Counted from the stretch's first letter, positions 7,848 through 16,719 are shown. The stretch: DNA of 64,000 bases from Herbiconiux solani NBRC 106740 (GCF_001571005.1 NZ_BCST01000006.1:62001-126000); one strand, 5' to 3'. The notes: generated by a model from the sequence alone, not told the origin. Program-made: numbers and translations.

Positions 7848-8926
7848 TAGCTTCCCGTGTTGTGCCCCACGACGACGCGATCCGCGACGTGACCGAGTAC
7901 ACCATCTCCGTGGTCGTACCCGTCTACCAGGGCGAGCGCACCCTGACGGCCGTCGTCTCCGAGCTCGCGCCGCTCACGCAGGGGGCCGTGACGCCGGACG
8001 GCGTGCGCTACCGCATCTCCGAGGTCATCCTCGTGCACGACAACGGGCCCGATCACTCGGACACCGTGATGCGGGCGCTCGAGCGGCAGTACCCCTTCGT
8101 CAGCATCCTGTGGCTCAGCCGCAACTTCGGGCAGCACGCGGCCACGATCGCGGGAATGGCGATCTCGACGGGCCGGTGGATCCTCACGATGGACGAGGAC
8201 GGCCAGCACGACCCCTCCTCGATCGGCGCCTTCCTCGACACCGCGATCCGCGAACGCGCCGGCGTCGTCTACGCCCGCTTCACGAACGAGCGCCCGCACG
8301 GCCTGTTCCGCAGCGCCGCCTCGAAGAGCTCGAAGCGGATGCTCGGGGCCGCCTTCCACCTGCCCGACGCCTCGCAGTTCCAGAGCTACCGCCTCGTGCG
8401 TGGCGACATGGGCCGGAAGCTCGCCGAGTTCGCCGCCACCGGCGTCTACCTCGACGTCGCGCTCTCCTGGGTGACCAACCGCGTCGCGACCGTGCCGACC
8501 CGGCTGCGCTCGGCCGACGGCCGGGTCTCCGGCTACTCGCTGCCGGCCCTGTTCGCCTACTTCTGGCGCATGGTGCTGACCAGCGGCACGGCGGGCCTCC
8601 GCGCGGTGAGCGTGCTCGGCGGCGTGATCGCCCTGATCGGCTTGGCCATCGCGGTCTACATCATCGTCTCACCCGAGGTGGGTCAAGACCGCGAGACCGC
8701 GGGCTGGGCGTCGACGATCGTCGTGCTGCTGCTCTGCTCGGGAGCCGTGCTCGTGTCGCTCGGCATCATCGCCGAGTACATCGGCGTCTCGCTGAACGTG
8801 GCGATGGGCCGCCCGCTCTACCTCGTGGTCGACAACCCCGAGACGATCATGCCCGACGACGGCCAGGTCGCCGCGCCCGCCACCCCTCGCCCCGACAGAA
8901 CGGATCCCGCACCCGGTGCTCGATGA
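7844..8926 (+). CDS. GtrB/ArnC-type polyprenyl-phosphate glycosyltransferase
   Basis: GT2 enzyme of 360 aa that would load a sugar onto undecaprenyl phosphate at the cytoplasmic face. Seen: ISVVVPVYQGERTL, ILVHDNGPDHSD, WLSRNFGQHAATIAG, the catalytic acidic motif MDEDGQHDPSSI, and two C-terminal membrane helices (VSVLGGVIALIGLAIAVYII and IVVLLLCSGAVLVSLGIIAEYIG), which is the GtrB/DPM1-like architecture including the terminal EYIG(V)S motif. GTG 7844 overlaps the preceding stop as GTGA. Followed with an 11-bp overlap by the WecE-type gene. Together with GtrA and the 625-aa membrane protein it forms a plausible lipid-linked sugar relay. Confidence 0.88.
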   Translation: MIASRVVPHDDAIRDVTEYTISVVVPVYQGERTLTAVVSELAPLTQGAVTPDGVRYRISEVILVHDNGPDHSDTVMRALERQYPFVSILWLSRNFGQHAATIAGMAISTGRWILTMDEDGQHDPSSIGAFLDTAIRERAGVVYARFTNERPHGLFRSAASKSSKRMLGAAFHLPDASQFQSYRLVRGDMGRKLAEFAATGVYLDVALSWVTNRVATVPTRLRSADGRVSGYSLPALFAYFWRMVLTSGTAGLRAVSVLGGVIALIGLAIAVYIIVSPEVGQDRETAGWASTIVVLLLCSGAVLVSLGIIAEYIGVSLNVAMGRPLYLVVDNPETIMPDDGQVAAPATPRPDRTDPAPGAR

Positions 8927-10103
8927 GATCGTCTTCAGCCGCCCCTTCCGCACCCCCGGCGAGCTGACGAACCTCGAAGCGGTGCTCGACTCCGACCACT
9001 CCCACGGTGACGGTCGGTTCACCGCCTCGGCCACCGCGCGGCTGAAGGCCATCCAAGGCGCCCGGGATGCTCTGCTCACGACCTCCTGCACGCACGCGCT
9101 CGAGATGGCGACCCTGCTGCTGGAGATCGGCCCGGGCGACGAGGTCGTGATGCCGAGCTTCACCTTCCCCTCCGCGGCCACCGCGGTCGTGCTGCGCGGG
9201 GCGACGCCGGTGTTCGTCGACATCGATCCGGCCACCGGCAACATCGATCCTGCCCTCGTCGCCGAGGCGATCACCGAACGCACCCGCGCGGTCGCGGTGA
9301 TGCACTACGGCGGCGTCCCCGTCGACCTGGCCTCCGTGCTGGCGGTCACCGAGCCGCTCGGCATCCCCGTCGTCGAGGACAACGCGCACGGGGTCGGCGG
9401 GCGTTCGGGCCTCACGCACGGCGACGGCTCCGACCGGATGCTCGGCACCGTCGGCGTCCTCGGAACCCAGAGCTTCCACGACACCAAGAACGTGCACTGC
9501 GGCGAGGGCGGAGCGCTGCTCGTGAACGACACCGCTCTGATGGAGCGGGCCGAGATCATCCGGGAGAAAGGCACGAACCGCGCCCGCTTCCTCCGCGGCG
9601 AGATCGACAAGTACACCTGGCAGGACACCGGGTCGAGCTACCTGCTCAGCGAGCTGAACGCCGCGGTGCTCGACTCGCAGCTGGAGTCGTTCGACCGCAT
9701 CCAGACCGAACGCCACCGGGTCTGGGACGCCTACGCCGCGAACCTCGGCGACTGGGCCGACGGGGTCGGGGCCCGGTTGATGTCGGATGCACCGGCCTTC
9801 GAGCACACCGCGCACCTCTTCTACGTGCTGATGCCCGACCACGAGGCCCAAGGCGGCCTGATCGCGCACCTGCGTCAGCAGGGCGTGCGGGCCGCGTTCC
9901 ACTACGTACCGCTGGACGCGAGCCCGGCGGGACGCCGGTTCGGCCGCACGCTCCGGCCGCTCGACCGCAGCCGGGACTTCTCCGAGCGCCTCGTGCGGTT
10001 GCCGCTCTACGCGGGGCTCAGTGATTCTCAGCAGGAACGGGTGCTGGCCGGGGTTCGGTCGTACCGCCCCGCCGCGACTGCCGCCACTGCCGCGCGCGGC
10101 TGA
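8916..10103 (+). CDS. wecE: dTDP-4-amino-4,6-dideoxygalactose transaminase (WecE/RffA type)
   Basis: PLP-dependent DegT/DnrJ aminotransferase expected to convert dTDP-4-keto-6-deoxyglucose, the RmlB product, into dTDP-Fuc4N. The 395-aa protein follows the enterobacterial WecE pattern closely: LLTTSCTHALEMATLLL, IGPGDEVVMPSFTFPS, VEDNAHGV, Schiff-base K191 in SFHDTKN, and the diagnostic RAEIIREKGTNRARFLRG followed by DKYTWQDTGSSYLLSEL. GTG 8916 overlaps the GtrB-like gene. No WecD-like N-acetyltransferase is visible nearby. The 3' end overlaps the convergent acyltransferase gene by 86 bp. Assignment to the Fuc4N branch rather than another 4-aminosugar is strong but made by eye. Confidence 0.85.
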   Translation: MLDEIVFSRPFRTPGELTNLEAVLDSDHSHGDGRFTASATARLKAIQGARDALLTTSCTHALEMATLLLEIGPGDEVVMPSFTFPSAATAVVLRGATPVFVDIDPATGNIDPALVAEAITERTRAVAVMHYGGVPVDLASVLAVTEPLGIPVVEDNAHGVGGRSGLTHGDGSDRMLGTVGVLGTQSFHDTKNVHCGEGGALLVNDTALMERAEIIREKGTNRARFLRGEIDKYTWQDTGSSYLLSELNAAVLDSQLESFDRIQTERHRVWDAYAANLGDWADGVGARLMSDAPAFEHTAHLFYVLMPDHEAQGGLIAHLRQQGVRAAFHYVPLDASPAGRRFGRTLRPLDRSRDFSERLVRLPLYAGLSDSQQERVLAGVRSYRPAATAATAARG

Positions 10104-11214
10104 CCCAGAACGCGATGCCCTGACCGGGGCCCCGGTTCTTCAGCTTCATCACCTGCTTCTCGATCAGGTGCCAGCTGAGCCAGGCGCAGCCGAGCGACAG
10201 CACGAAGACGATCAGGATGAACGGCACGATGCCGAGCTTCTCGACGCCGAACGACGCCAGGAACTGCTGCAGCAGGAACCCGTAGAGGTAGATGCCGTAG
10301 GAGTAGTCGTTGACCCGCCCGATCCGCCGGAAGGGCGACGGCAGCGCGGCCGCGAGCCAGAGCAGGAAGTACGCCATCGCCGGGTAGCCGACGATCTCGA
10401 AGCCGCCGTAGTGGAGGCTCACCAGCACGACGATCAGGCCGCCGATGCCCAGGCGCCAGTCGAAGACGATCTCGTTGGCGTAGAGGGCGAAGCAGGCGCC
10501 CACCAGGAACGCCAGCGCGAGGTTCACCAGCCGCGGGTCGGACAGCAGCGGGATAAGGCCGCCGAAGCTGTCGGGGGAGAGGTTCTTGGCGACCTGCAGG
10601 GCGAAGAACACACCGGTGACGATGAGGACGAGCGCGCGCGCCTTCTTCAGCACCCCGAAGAGCACGAAGGCTGCGATGATCAGGTAGCACGACCACTCGT
10701 AGGCCAGGGTCCAGAGCGAGCCGTTGAAGATGCTGAACCCGGTGATCGCGCCGTAGGGCGTGTCGTTGACGTAGATGTCGTGGATGCCGTACTGGGTGAC
10801 CGTCAGGTTCCAGTTGTTGTAGAAGTAGCCGAACGGGTTGAGCGGCCCGGTCGTGAAGTAGGTGCCGAGCGTGCCGCCGTTCGACAGCCAGACGATGGGG
10901 CCGACGATGAACGCGCCGACCAGGAGCACCACCCAGAACGCCGGGAAGATGCGGAGGAAGCGGTGCCAGACGAACTGCACGACGTCGGCGTTCTTGCCGC
11001 TCTTGGTGATCAGGTAGCCGCTCAGCACGAAGAAGCCGGCCACGGCCACTCCGCCGAGGTTGGTCTGGTTGTGCGCCCACGGCCCGAAGGGGTCGTCGCC
11101 GAGGCCCCCGGTGGGGAAAGCGTGCGACACGATGACCATGGCGGCGAGGATCAGCCGGATCAAGCCGAGTGCGTTGTCGCGGCCCACAAAGGAGTTGCCG
11201 AAGGTCTTGATCAC
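10018..11214 (-). CDS. Membrane acyltransferase 3 (OafA-like)
   Basis: Integral membrane O-acyltransferase of 398 aa, probably acetylating a surface glycan. It begins with GRDNALGLIRLILAAMVIVSHAFP, containing the R-x10-H region typical of the acyltransferase 3 fold, then GGVAVAGFFVLSGYLIT, FLRIFPAFW and SLWTLAYEWSCYL, all family landmarks, with about ten hydrophobic segments and a basic cytoplasmic tail. GTG 11214 is chosen because TACTGT lies exactly 6 nt upstream, implying a leaderless transcript; the minus-strand frame stays open far upstream but runs antisense to the next gene. Its end overlaps the convergent wecE by 86 bp. Confidence 0.88.
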   Translation of the reverse strand: MIKTFGNSFVGRDNALGLIRLILAAMVIVSHAFPTGGLGDDPFGPWAHNQTNLGGVAVAGFFVLSGYLITKSGKNADVVQFVWHRFLRIFPAFWVVLLVGAFIVGPIVWLSNGGTLGTYFTTGPLNPFGYFYNNWNLTVTQYGIHDIYVNDTPYGAITGFSIFNGSLWTLAYEWSCYLIIAAFVLFGVLKKARALVLIVTGVFFALQVAKNLSPDSFGGLIPLLSDPRLVNLALAFLVGACFALYANEIVFDWRLGIGGLIVVLVSLHYGGFEIVGYPAMAYFLLWLAAALPSPFRRIGRVNDYSYGIYLYGFLLQQFLASFGVEKLGIVPFILIVFVLSLGCAWLSWHLIEKQVMKLKNRGPGQGIAFWVSRARQWRQSRRGGTTEPRPAPVPAENH

Positions 11215-11220
11215 CGCTAC

Positions 11221-11226
11221 ACAGTA
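11221..11226 (-). promoter_or_regulatory. -10 hexamer TACTGT of leaderless acyltransferase gene
   Basis: On the minus strand TACTGT is followed by 6 nt (GTAGCG) and the GTG start at 11214, the same geometry as for 4484, 15221, 18481 and 34356. No Shine-Dalgarno is present. Confidence 0.55.
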
Positions 11227-11270
11227 ACAGTTGACGAACAGCGGACCCGGGGGTTCAGCCGGGCATGGTC

Positions 11271-11276
11271 TAATAT
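11271..11276 (+). promoter_or_regulatory. Putative -10 TAATAT for the 11.3-14.3 kb operon
   Basis: TAATAT is the best -10 match in the divergent gap and would place the transcript start near 11283, about 30 nt before an AAGGG sequence at 11302-11306. No -35 hexamer at the right distance is evident; TTGACG at 11231 is too far upstream. Confidence 0.45.
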
Positions 11277-11313
11277 CATGAGCCGCACTTAGGAAACGAC
11301 GAAGGGCTCCACG

Positions 11314-13476
11314 ATTTTCGCTCTCACCGACACCGACGAACTGTTCGGTCGGCCCATCCAGGTGGGCGACGTGGTCGCCGCCCTCACCCTCTTCTCCGGA
11401 GGCTCGACCTGGGCGCTCTGCGTCACGAGCCTGCTCGAGCACACCAGCACCGAGACCCCCATCGTGGTCTTCGACGACGCCGGTCCCAGCGAGATCGCGG
11501 TCGAAGAGCTCGCCGAGATCGAGAAGACCGCCGGCCGCCAGGTGTTCTACTACCGTCAGCCGAAGAACCGCGGCGTTGTGGGCAACCTCAACACCGCGTT
11601 CGAGAAGCTCGCACCCGCCGACGTGATCGTGCTGAACAGCGACATCATCGTCGGCCCCGAGTGGGACACCCGGCTGATCGCCGCGGCCCGCTCGCGCACG
11701 GACATCGCCACCGCCACCGCCCTCTCGGCGAACGCCACGATCTTCACGGTCGAGGGCCCGGAGTCGTGGAAGCTGCAGCCGCCGAGCGTGGGCGAGTTCG
11801 CCCAGATCGCGACCAAGGTCTCGGCCGCCTCGAAGCAGGTGCGCCCCTTCGTGCCCGTCGCGACGAGCTTCTGCACCTTCTTCGCGCGTCACGCGCTCAA
11901 CGTCGTCGGCCTCCTGGACGAGGAGTTCAGCCCCGGCTACGGCGAAGAGGTCGACTACTCGCTGCGCTGCGTCGCCTACGGCTTCACGCACATCGCCGTC
12001 GACGACGTCTACGCCTACCACGCCACAGGCGAGTCCTTCGGTGAGGTGTCGCTGAACTGGCGCAAGATCGACAACGACGAGCTCGTCAACCGCCGCTTCG
12101 GCTTCTGGTACGACTGGATCACGGAGTTCGCCGCGGACGAGTCGACGCCGCTGGACCGGGTGCGCCGCCACACCTACGCGACCATCCACGGTCTGACGAT
12201 CGCGATCGACGCCGAGCTCATCCATCCGAACCTCACCGGTACCTTCGAGGGCAGCTTCGCCCTGTCGCGGAAGCTGGCCCTGCACCCCGACGTGCAGCGC
12301 GTCATCTGGGTCGCGGCACCCGACCGCGTGCATCCGCTCCGGGCGATGCTCCGCGAGGCGAAGGTCGACACGATCGAGGTCACGACGCTCGGCGACCTGT
12401 ACGCCCGCCGGGTCGACATCGACGTGGCGTTCCGCCCGTACCAGGACTTCACCGGGGCCACCTGGCCGGCGCTCGCCGGCTACGCCCGCCGCAACATCAT
12501 CTGGATGCTCGACCTGATCGCGCTGCAGAACCCGCACTACGCCGACGACTACGCCGACTTCTCGGCCAAGAACATCGTCGCCCGCCGCGGCTGGGACAAC
12601 GCCGACGCGATCGGCGTGCTCACCCCGCACGTCGAGAAGACGCTCACCGCGTACTACTCGGGCACCAGCGACCACGAGAAGGTCTTCGTGCTGCCCAACG
12701 GCTCGCCCGAGTCCTCCGCGGCGACGCAGAACTGGAACCTGGAGAACCCGGGCATCGAGTCGCTCGGCGACTCGCCCTACATCCTCGTGCTCGGCACCAA
12801 CTACCTGCACAAGAACGTGCCGTGGCTCATGCGCGTGGGCCTCCGGCTCAAGTCGCTGGGCTGGGAGGGTCAGTTCGTGTTCGCCGGGCCGACCCCGGAC
12901 ACGGGTGACTCGTCGCAGCTGCAGAACGACCTCATCCGCCTCTCCGACGCCGACTGCTTCAACTTCCTCGGCCGGGTGAGCGACAGCGACAAGGCGCGCC
13001 TGATCAGCGGCGCGACCCTCGTGGCGTCGCCGTCGATCACCGAGGGCTGGGGCATGATCCCGTCCGAGGCGATCCAGTACGGCTCGACCCCGATCTCCTC
13101 CCAGGGCGGTGGCCTCGGTGACATCGCTCCCGAGGGCGCGCGCTTCCTGAGCCTCCGCGACGACGCCGCCGACGCCCAGACGCTGTTCGAGCTCGTCACC
13201 GACCTGCCGGCACGCCAGAAGCAGCAGGAGCTGTGGGCGGCCAAGGTGCAGGAGTACCAGTGGACCGACTCGGCGCAGCGGGTCGTCACCGCGGCCTTCG
13301 ACAGCCTGCTCCGGCACCGCCAGTTCCGGCTCGACGAGCGCCTGCGCAGCAAGGTCATCGCGACCGGCGGCGTCTCGGTGCGCCGCCGCCTGCTCGACCA
13401 GTCGGTCGTCGTGTTCCCGGTGGGCAGCCGCCGGCGCACGGCGCTCAAGCGCGTCGTGGGGCGGATGTTCGAGTGA
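11314..13476 (+). CDS. Two-domain glycosyltransferase (GT2 + GT4)
   Basis: Residues up to about 240 form a GT-A domain (VVAALTLFSGGSTWALCVTSLLEH, VIVLNSDIIVGPEWDTRLI with a DxD-like element, and DEEFSPGYGEEVDYSLR). From about 300 a GT-B/GT4 domain follows (VFVLPNGSPES, YILVLGTNYLHKNV, FLGRVSDSDKARL, SPSITEGWGMIPSEA). So one chain may add two successive sugars. The first GTG in frame is 11362, which would cut into the first strand. The frame is open back to a TAG at 11290-11292, and ATT at 11314 has AAGGG 7 nt upstream and adds FALTDTDELFGRPIQ, so I start there; a rare ATT start is uncertain. It heads an operon with the methyltransferase (TGATG overlap). Confidence 0.75.
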   Translation: MFALTDTDELFGRPIQVGDVVAALTLFSGGSTWALCVTSLLEHTSTETPIVVFDDAGPSEIAVEELAEIEKTAGRQVFYYRQPKNRGVVGNLNTAFEKLAPADVIVLNSDIIVGPEWDTRLIAAARSRTDIATATALSANATIFTVEGPESWKLQPPSVGEFAQIATKVSAASKQVRPFVPVATSFCTFFARHALNVVGLLDEEFSPGYGEEVDYSLRCVAYGFTHIAVDDVYAYHATGESFGEVSLNWRKIDNDELVNRRFGFWYDWITEFAADESTPLDRVRRHTYATIHGLTIAIDAELIHPNLTGTFEGSFALSRKLALHPDVQRVIWVAAPDRVHPLRAMLREAKVDTIEVTTLGDLYARRVDIDVAFRPYQDFTGATWPALAGYARRNIIWMLDLIALQNPHYADDYADFSAKNIVARRGWDNADAIGVLTPHVEKTLTAYYSGTSDHEKVFVLPNGSPESSAATQNWNLENPGIESLGDSPYILVLGTNYLHKNVPWLMRVGLRLKSLGWEGQFVFAGPTPDTGDSSQLQNDLIRLSDADCFNFLGRVSDSDKARLISGATLVASPSITEGWGMIPSEAIQYGSTPISSQGGGLGDIAPEGARFLSLRDDAADAQTLFELVTDLPARQKQQELWAAKVQEYQWTDSAQRVVTAAFDSLLRHRQFRLDERLRSKVIATGGVSVRRRLLDQSVVVFPVGSRRRTALKRVVGRMFE

Positions 13477-14315
13477 TGCGTCCGCGTCAGACCGACACGC
13501 AGCCCCTTCCGACCTTCGAGCCCGCGGGCCCGATCGAGCCCGCGACCTGGGTGCGCGCCCACGGCATCGAGGTGCTCGTGCCCTCGGCCGATCAGGTCGT
13601 CACCCCGTACATGAAGCGCAAGCGGGAGTGGGACGGCACGGTGCTCTCCGCGGTGCTCGACAGCCTGAGCCCCACGAGCTCGTTCCTCGACGTGGGCGCC
13701 ATGGTCGGGTACTTCTCGACCGTCGTGGCCAAGAAGATCCCGCGCGGTACCGTCGTGGCCGTCGAGCCGCTGCGCGCGAACCTCGAGCTCGCCAGCCTCA
13801 ACCTGAGCAACTTCGACAACACCCTGCTGCTGGAGGGCGCCGTCACGAACTCGCCCGAGCTGGCGTGGTCGGTGGTTCCGGATGACGGCAACCGCGGCAA
13901 CACGCGCGTCGGCGTCGACCGGGTCGCCGGCAGCATCGCCCCGCACGTCACGACCGCCACCCTGCACGACCTGGTGCGCCACTTCCGCAGCGACGTGGTC
14001 AAGATCGACGTGCAGGGCATGGAGAAGGATGTGCTCGGCTCGCTCGACGTCAGCGGCAAGCTGCCCCGCAACCTCACGCTGTTCTGCGAGATCACGCCCT
14101 CGCAGTGGCGCGACGATCGCGAGATCCTGGCCGCCATCCGGCAGTTCCAGTCGGCCGGGTTCGACGCCTACTTCCTGACCGAGGCGAACGCCTACTCCAC
14201 CTTCACCCCGGCCCGCCTGGAGCGCCTGGTGAACGTGGGCTCGTCGTGGGTCGACCACTTCGACATGATCATCACCCGCGGCCGGTACGCCGCGACCATC
14301 CGAGGGAGGGCCTGA
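13476..14315 (+). CDS. FkbM family methyltransferase
   Basis: SAM-dependent methyltransferase of 279 aa; the family often O-methylates sugars. SAM motif I is FLDVGAMVGYFSTVVAKKI, followed by VVAVEPLRANLELASLNLSNF (motif II with the acidic ribose-binding Glu), then DVVKIDVQGMEKDVLGSL, the characteristic FkbM motif, and LFCEITPSQW. ATG 13476 overlaps the glycosyltransferase stop (TGATG); GTG 13473 is the alternative. Its position between a glycosyltransferase and the rhamnose genes suggests methylation of the surface glycan, which is inferred. Confidence 0.85.
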   Translation: MRPRQTDTQPLPTFEPAGPIEPATWVRAHGIEVLVPSADQVVTPYMKRKREWDGTVLSAVLDSLSPTSSFLDVGAMVGYFSTVVAKKIPRGTVVAVEPLRANLELASLNLSNFDNTLLLEGAVTNSPELAWSVVPDDGNRGNTRVGVDRVAGSIAPHVTTATLHDLVRHFRSDVVKIDVQGMEKDVLGSLDVSGKLPRNLTLFCEITPSQWRDDREILAAIRQFQSAGFDAYFLTEANAYSTFTPARLERLVNVGSSWVDHFDMIITRGRYAATIRGRA

Positions 14316-14316
14316 G

Positions 14317-15174
14317 TTGGCCGAGGCTGAGATGACCGGGACGACACCCTCCGCGGTGTCGCCGAGTCGTGCGGGATCGTTCCGTCTGGGCGGCACCGTG
14401 TTCGGCTGGTGGACGCTCGGCGACGAGTCGCTGTCGGCGTGGGTGCACGTGCAGCCCGAGTCGCTCGGCGAGCCCGACACGGGTGCGGTCTGGCTGTCCG
14501 AGGACTTCCTGGCGCTGGCCGCCTCGAAGGCCGACGACGACGCGGTCCAGGTGCTCAGCACCTGGTCGGTGTTCCAGCCCGAGTTCGACTGGCCCGTCGC
14601 TGCCCGCGAGTGCGGCTGCCTCGAGGAGCGCGGCTTCCCCGCGATCGCCCGCGAGCTCAACGGCGACGCCCTGGTGCCCTCGCCCGGGCCGGTGTTCGAC
14701 CACTTCCTGCTCAAGGCGTCGCTGCTCGACGACCTCGCGCTCACCTCGATGCTCGACGAGACCACCGAGCTGCCGTTCAACCTCTGGGCCGGTGTGGTCG
14801 GGGTCGACCGGGCGTTCTTCGCGCCGGCGTTCGTCGACCTCGGAGAGCCGACCACGCTCGTCCGCCGCAGCTCGCAGACCCACCAGACCGGTGAGGCGCA
14901 CGAGGCCTACCTGCGGGCCTTCGACGCGTACTACTACGGCGGCCTGCCGGCGCGGCTCGGCAAGACCAACAAGAAGGTCTACCTCGACACGCTCGAGTCG
15001 CAGCTGGGCTACAGCTTCGACGACCGCGACCAGACCACGGTCGTGCGCAGCCTGTCGACGATCAACTCGATGCGGATGACGAAGTCGTTCTGCTGCACCT
15101 CCCTCGAGAGCCGCGGCGCGAAGGTCTTCGCCTCGCGGCTGGAGAAGGTCGCGGAGTCGACGACCTTCGCCTGA
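14317..15174 (+). CDS. Uncharacterised protein in polysaccharide operon
   Basis: 285-aa soluble protein I do not recognise. It has no signal peptide or membrane helix, is acidic, and contains a Cys-x-Cys (ECGCLEERGF) and a Cys-Cys (SFCCTSLE) element plus a DAYYYGGLPARLGKTNKKVYLDTL stretch. The start is TTG 14317, 1 nt after the methyltransferase stop, with GGGAGGG about 8 nt upstream; ATG 14332 is possible but farther from that sequence. Third-position G+C bias is like the neighbours and a long clean frame supports a real gene. Operon position suggests a part in glycan modification, with no domain to confirm it. Confidence 0.75.
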   Translation: MAEAEMTGTTPSAVSPSRAGSFRLGGTVFGWWTLGDESLSAWVHVQPESLGEPDTGAVWLSEDFLALAASKADDDAVQVLSTWSVFQPEFDWPVAARECGCLEERGFPAIARELNGDALVPSPGPVFDHFLLKASLLDDLALTSMLDETTELPFNLWAGVVGVDRAFFAPAFVDLGEPTTLVRRSSQTHQTGEAHEAYLRAFDAYYYGGLPARLGKTNKKVYLDTLESQLGYSFDDRDQTTVVRSLSTINSMRMTKSFCCTSLESRGAKVFASRLEKVAESTTFA

Positions 15175-15208
15175 ACAGGGGCCGATCGGGTCGGGGCCCG
15201 GCTACGGG

Positions 15209-15214
15209 TAGACT
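15209..15214 (+). promoter_or_regulatory. -10 hexamer TAGACT of leaderless rmlC
   Basis: TAGACT, 6 nt spacer CGGCGC, then GTG at 15221. There is no Shine-Dalgarno sequence before the start, consistent with a leaderless rmlCA transcript. Confidence 0.6.
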
Positions 15215-15220
15215 CGGCGC

Positions 15221-15847
15221 GTGCAATTTCGCGAACTGAGCATCCCAGACAGCTACGAGATCACGCCGAAGCAGTTCGGTGACGACCGGGGCGTGTTCCT
15301 CGAGTGGTACCGCTTCGACAAGCTCGAGGCCGAGATCGGTCACTCGATCGACCTCGCGCAGGCGAACACGTCGGTGTCGAAGAAGGGTGTCGTGCGCGGC
15401 ATCCACTTCGCCGACATCCCGCCGTCGCAGGCGAAGTACGTCACCGCCACGCACGGTGCGGTGCTCGACTTCGTGATCGACATCCGGGTCGGGTCGCCGA
15501 CCTTCGGGCAGTGGGACTCGGTGCTGCTGGACGACGTGGACCGTCGGGGCATCTACATCGCCGAGGGCCTGGGTCACGCGTTCGTGGCGTTGACCGATGA
15601 CGCGACGGTGTCGTACCTGGTGACCTCGACCTTCGCGGCCGACCGCGAGCACGGCATCAACCCGCTCGACGAGGAGGTGGGTCTGGTGTTCCCGGAGTCC
15701 GCCGGTGAGCTGCTGCTGTCGCCGAAGGACACGGATGCCCCGTCGCTGTCCGAGGCGGCCGCGTCGGGTCTGCTGCCGACGTGGGACGAGGCGCGCGCGT
15801 TCTACGCGTCGCTGAACGAGGCTGCTGCCGGGAAGAGCGCCCGATGA
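15221..15847 (+). CDS. rmlC: dTDP-4-dehydrorhamnose 3,5-epimerase
   Basis: Double epimerisation of dTDP-4-keto-6-deoxyglucose at C3 and C5, third step of dTDP-L-rhamnose synthesis. The 208-aa cupin-fold protein has [15 protein letters not shown], catalytic H62 in VVRGIHF, K72 in QAKYV, and Y132 in TVSYLVT, the base/acid pair of the family. GLGHAFVAL and the C-terminal [13 protein letters not shown] strand complete the fold. The GTG start is leaderless. The gene overlaps rmlA by ATGA, so the two are coexpressed, separately from rmlB/rmlD. Confidence 0.95.
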   Translation: MQFRELSIPDSYEITPKQFGDDRGVFLEWYRFDKLEAEIGHSIDLAQANTSVSKKGVVRGIHFADIPPSQAKYVTATHGAVLDFVIDIRVGSPTFGQWDSVLLDDVDRRGIYIAEGLGHAFVALTDDATVSYLVTSTFAADREHGINPLDEEVGLVFPESAGELLLSPKDTDAPSLSEAAASGLLPTWDEARAFYASLNEAAAGKSAR

Positions 15848-16719
15848 AGGGCATCATCCTCGCGGGCGGGTCGGGCACCCGGTTGTGGCCGATCACGAAG
15901 GGCATCTCGAAGCAGTTGATGCCGATCTATGACAAGCCGATGATCTACTACCCCTTGTCGACGCTGATGATGGCCGACATCAACGAGATCCTGATCATCA
16001 CGACCCCGGAGTACAACGAGCAGTTCCGTGCCCTGCTGGGCGACGGCAGCGAGCTCGGGATCCGGTTGGAGTACGCGGTGCAGCCCTCGCCGGACGGGCT
16101 GGCGCAGGCGTTCATCATCGGTGAGGAGTTCATCGGCGACGACTCGGTCGCGCTGGTGCTGGGCGACAACATCTTCCATGGTGTGGGCCTCGGGTCCTCC
16201 CTCCGCAACAACGAGGCGTTGGACGGGGCGCGGATCTTCGCGTACCACGTGTCGAACCCGCGTTCGTACGGTGTGGTCGAGTTCGACGAGGACTTCACGG
16301 CGCTCTCGATCGAGGAGAAGCCGGAGAACCCGAAGTCGAACTACGCCGTTCCCGGCCTGTACTTCTACGACAACAGCGTGGTGGAGATCGCGAAGTCGAT
16401 CGAGCCCTCGGCGCGTGGCGAGCTGGAGATCTCGACGGTCAACGAGCGGTACCTCGAGAAGGGGGCCCTGCACGTGCAGGTGCTCGACCGGGGCACGGCG
16501 TGGCTGGACACGGGGACTTTCGAGTCGATGATGCAGGCCTCGGAGTACGTGCGGGTGATCGAGGACCGTCAGGGCTTCAAGATCGGTTGCATCGAGGAGA
16601 TCGCGTGGCGGGCGGGCTGGATCGACACCGTGCAGCTCGCGAAGCTCGCCAAGCCCCTCGTGAAGAGCGGCTACGGCGCCTACCTCGAGACGCTGGTCGC
16701 CTCCGCCGACGCCGAGTAA
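15844..16719 (+). CDS. rmlA: Glucose-1-phosphate thymidylyltransferase
   Basis: First enzyme of dTDP-rhamnose synthesis (dTTP + Glc-1-P to dTDP-Glc). The 291-aa protein carries the nucleotidyltransferase signature [16 protein letters not shown] (residues 3-18), [16 protein letters not shown], the metal-binding [26 protein letters not shown], and [13 protein letters not shown], all RmlA-specific. Length matches the short RmlA class. ATG 15844 overlaps the rmlC stop. With rmlB supplied upstream, the product also feeds the WecE branch. Confidence 0.97.
   Translation: MKGIILAGGSGTRLWPITKGISKQLMPIYDKPMIYYPLSTLMMADINEILIITTPEYNEQFRALLGDGSELGIRLEYAVQPSPDGLAQAFIIGEEFIGDDSVALVLGDNIFHGVGLGSSLRNNEALDGARIFAYHVSNPRSYGVVEFDEDFTALSIEEKPENPKSNYAVPGLYFYDNSVVEIAKSIEPSARGELEISTVNERYLEKGALHVQVLDRGTAWLDTGTFESMMQASEYVRVIEDRQGFKIGCIEEIAWRAGWIDTVQLAKLAKPLVKSGYGAYLETLVASADAE

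Noticed and set aside
11231-11236. TTGACG as -35 for the TAATAT at 11271
   Set aside because: The spacing is 34 bp, about twice that tolerated by a sigma-70-type promoter.
10018-13317. 1099-codon minus-strand frame extending the acyltransferase upstream
   Set aside because: The extension is antisense to the two-domain glycosyltransferase; the acyltransferase proper starts at GTG 11214, supported by the leaderless -10.
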